DNA of 64,000 bases from Flavobacteriaceae bacterium. GTDB lineage: Bacteria > Bacteroidota > Bacteroidia > Flavobacteriales > Flavobacteriaceae. Where the stretch lies: assembly GCA_947488595.1 (NCBI GenBank), contig CANKZI010000003.1:62001-126000 (forward strand), read 5' to 3'. The position numbers and the translations under genes were made by a program. Positions 61,953 through 64,000 of the stretch are shown here, piece after piece. The notes beneath the pieces are model-generated. The model saw nothing but the letters and a program-made list of their open reading frames with translations, did no database searches and was not told the DNA's origin. Every line of letters starts with the position of its first letter. The stretch's first letter is position 1.

Positions 61953-63224
61953 TTAATCAATTCGGTCAAATCCAGTATATTTTTGCAATACATCTGGAAT
62001 AATAATGCCGTCTTTTGTCTGGTAATTTTCTAAAATTCCAGCTAAAACTCTTGGTAAAGCCAAGGCACTTCCGTTTAGGGTGTGTGCCAATTGGTTTTTA
62101 CCATCTTTGTCGCGAAAACGCAATTTAAGTCGGTTGGCTTGAAAAGTTTCAAAATTAGAGACCGAACTGATTTCGAGCCAACGATCTTGCGCCGTCGAAA
62201 AAACTTCAAAATCATAAGTCAGCGCCGAAGTAAATCCCATATCGCCACCACAAAGACGCAGTATTCGATAAGGTAGTTTTAATTCTTGCAAAATATTTTT
62301 AACGTGTTCAACCATGCCTTCCAAAGCCTCATAAGATTTGTCAGGATGTTCAATGCGTACAATTTCGACTTTGTCAAATTGATGCAAACGATTCAGACCG
62401 CGAACGTGTGCACCGTACGAACCTGCTTCTCTTCGAAAACAAGGTGTATATGCTGTTGCTAAAACTGGCAATTCACTTTCGTTAAGAATCACATCGCGAA
62501 ACAAATTGGTCACTGGCACTTCGGCAGTTGGAATCAAATACAAATCATCAACCGTCGAATGGTACATTTGTCCTTCTTTGTCTGGCAATTGACCTGTTCC
62601 GTAGCCCGAAGCTTCGTTTACCAAATAAGGTACTTGGTATTCTTTGTAACCGGCTTCGGTATTTTTATCTAAAAAATAAGTGATTAAAGCACGTTGTAAT
62701 TTGGCACCTTTCCCTTTATACACAGGAAATCCAGCGCCAGTGATTTTTGTACCCAATTCAAAATCGATGATATCATATTTTTTTACGAGTTCCCAATGTG
62801 GTTGGGCGCCATCATGCAAAACAGGAATTGTTCCTTCTTGAAAAACGGTCAAATTGTCTTCGGGCATTTTTCCTTCGGGAACAATATCTGCTGGAAGATT
62901 GGGTAAAGTATATAGTTTTTGGGTCAAATCGTGCGCCAAAATTTCAGCTTTTTCAGATAAATCTTTGCTTTTATCTTTCAGTAGCACCGTCTTTTCTTTA
63001 AGAATTGCTGCTTTTGATTTTTCTCCGCTTTTCATCAGTTCGCCAATATCTTTGGATAATTTGTTGGCTTCTGATAAAATGTTATCCAACTCGACTTGAG
63101 TGCTTCGTCGTTTTTCGTCAAGTTGCACTATTTCGGCTACAATGGCTGTGGCATCGATATGTCTTTTGGCCAAAGCTTTGATTACTTTTTGTTGGTTTTC
63201 TCTGATGAATGCGATTTGTAACAT
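61953..63224 (-). CDS. serS: Serine--tRNA ligase
   Basis: MLQIAFIRENQQKVIKAL coiled-coil arm; LIPTAEVPVTNLFRDVIL; TPCFRREAGSYGAHVRGLNRLHQFDKVEIVRI; start preferred at 63224. Confidence 0.97.
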   Translation of the reverse strand: MLQIAFIRENQQKVIKALAKRHIDATAIVAEIVQLDEKRRSTQVELDNILSEANKLSKDIGELMKSGEKSKAAILKEKTVLLKDKSKDLSEKAEILAHDLTQKLYTLPNLPADIVPEGKMPEDNLTVFQEGTIPVLHDGAQPHWELVKKYDIIDFELGTKITGAGFPVYKGKGAKLQRALITYFLDKNTEAGYKEYQVPYLVNEASGYGTGQLPDKEGQMYHSTVDDLYLIPTAEVPVTNLFRDVILNESELPVLATAYTPCFRREAGSYGAHVRGLNRLHQFDKVEIVRIEHPDKSYEALEGMVEHVKNILQELKLPYRILRLCGGDMGFTSALTYDFEVFSTAQDRWLEISSVSNFETFQANRLKLRFRDKDGKNQLAHTLNGSALALPRVLAGILENYQTKDGIIIPDVLQKYTGFDRID

Positions 63225-63417
63225 ACTCTGATTTGTTGTTGCGCTTGCGTTATTGCTAAGATTTAAAGCTACAAATTTAATCAAATGTTTTGAATGTAAG
63301 TGTTTCGTGTTTCGAAATGCCATTTCTAAAAAAATACAGCAATCAATTGCTAAAAACGCATTACACTTAACCTAAATAGGTAATTTGTATTATATTTGAG
63401 CAAAAATATTGCGCATA

Positions 63418-64000
63418 ATGAAAACTTATTATTTATTATTACTTTTTTTGTTGAGTCACATGCTATTGGCGCAAAAACAAAAAAGTGAGGTCAATGAAAT
63501 CGCTGAATCCGAAATGAAAGCCGCTTCATCGGTTCTGAATTTTGTGGTCAATCCGAATACTTTAAATTATGACGTTACTTATCAGAAATTAGAGCTCACT
63601 GTAGACCCTTCGGTTTATTACATAACAGGAAAAGTAACCGCTACTTTTACTGCTTTGTCACCGATGTCAACCATTACTTTCGATTTGACCAATCAATTGG
63701 ATGTTAGCTCGGTAACTAAAGACAACCTTTCTCTTAGCTTTATACAAAATAACAGTAACGAAGTTGTGATTACTTTTCAAAATGTGATTCCTGCGGGGAC
63801 TTCGGCTACGGTTGTTATTGATTATGCGGGGGAGCCTGCATCTGGCGAAAGTGCTTTTGAAACCAATAGTCACAATGGAACACCTGTTTTATGGACCCTT
63901 TCTCAACCTTATGGTAGTCAAGATTGGTGGCCTTGCAAACAAGATTTGAATGACAAAATCGATAGTATTGACGTTTATATTACTGCTCCATCACAATATG
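63418..64000 (+). CDS. M1 family metallopeptidase, N-terminal part (runs off right edge)
   Basis: MKTYYLLLLFLLSHMLLAQKQ signal; LNYDVTYQKLELTVDPSVYYITGKVTATFTALSPMSTITFDL..WTLSQPYGSQDWWPCKQDLNDKIDSIDVYITAPSQY. Confidence 0.88.
   Translation, partial: MKTYYLLLLFLLSHMLLAQKQKSEVNEIAESEMKAASSVLNFVVNPNTLNYDVTYQKLELTVDPSVYYITGKVTATFTALSPMSTITFDLTNQLDVSSVTKDNLSLSFIQNNSNEVVITFQNVIPAGTSATVVIDYAGEPASGESAFETNSHNGTPVLWTLSQPYGSQDWWPCKQDLNDKIDSIDVYITAPSQY

Overview
The window looks like a chromosomal segment from a Flavobacterium-like Bacteroidetes: AT-rich, with gld genes, T9SS-type C-termini, TonB/lipoprotein loci and TAnnTTTG-type promoters. I could assign about 58 protein-coding genes, and most are housekeeping: rng (partial), hup, mutY-ssb-gldE-gldD, a galactose/galactan locus (SSS symporter, galT, galK, GH53, galM, divergent GntR), nrdAB, fbp, aspartate kinase, metG, mfd, amt, mgtE, rsmA, serS and a partial M1 peptidase. 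I saw no tRNA, rRNA, CRISPR array, IS element or prophage. No convincing new multi-gene system stands out. The observations most worth a second look are: (1) a decayed proC (pyrroline-5-carboxylate reductase) pseudogene with a frameshift, in-frame stops and a large internal deletion; (2) two related structured hairpin repeats, each lying between same-strand genes (galK/galT and nrdB/nrdA); (3) an exact 22-bp-period tandem array containing a 35-bp near-perfect palindrome between convergent genes; (4) a 30-aa ultra-basic ORF, absent from the ORF track, between hup and rng; (5) a hydroxyacid dehydrogenase-VOC fusion; (6) a lipoprotein with truncated-hemoglobin motifs; (7) a NUMOD4/HNH-like protein with a degenerate catalytic motif; (8) a secreted nuclease-like/TonB receptor/lipoprotein locus.
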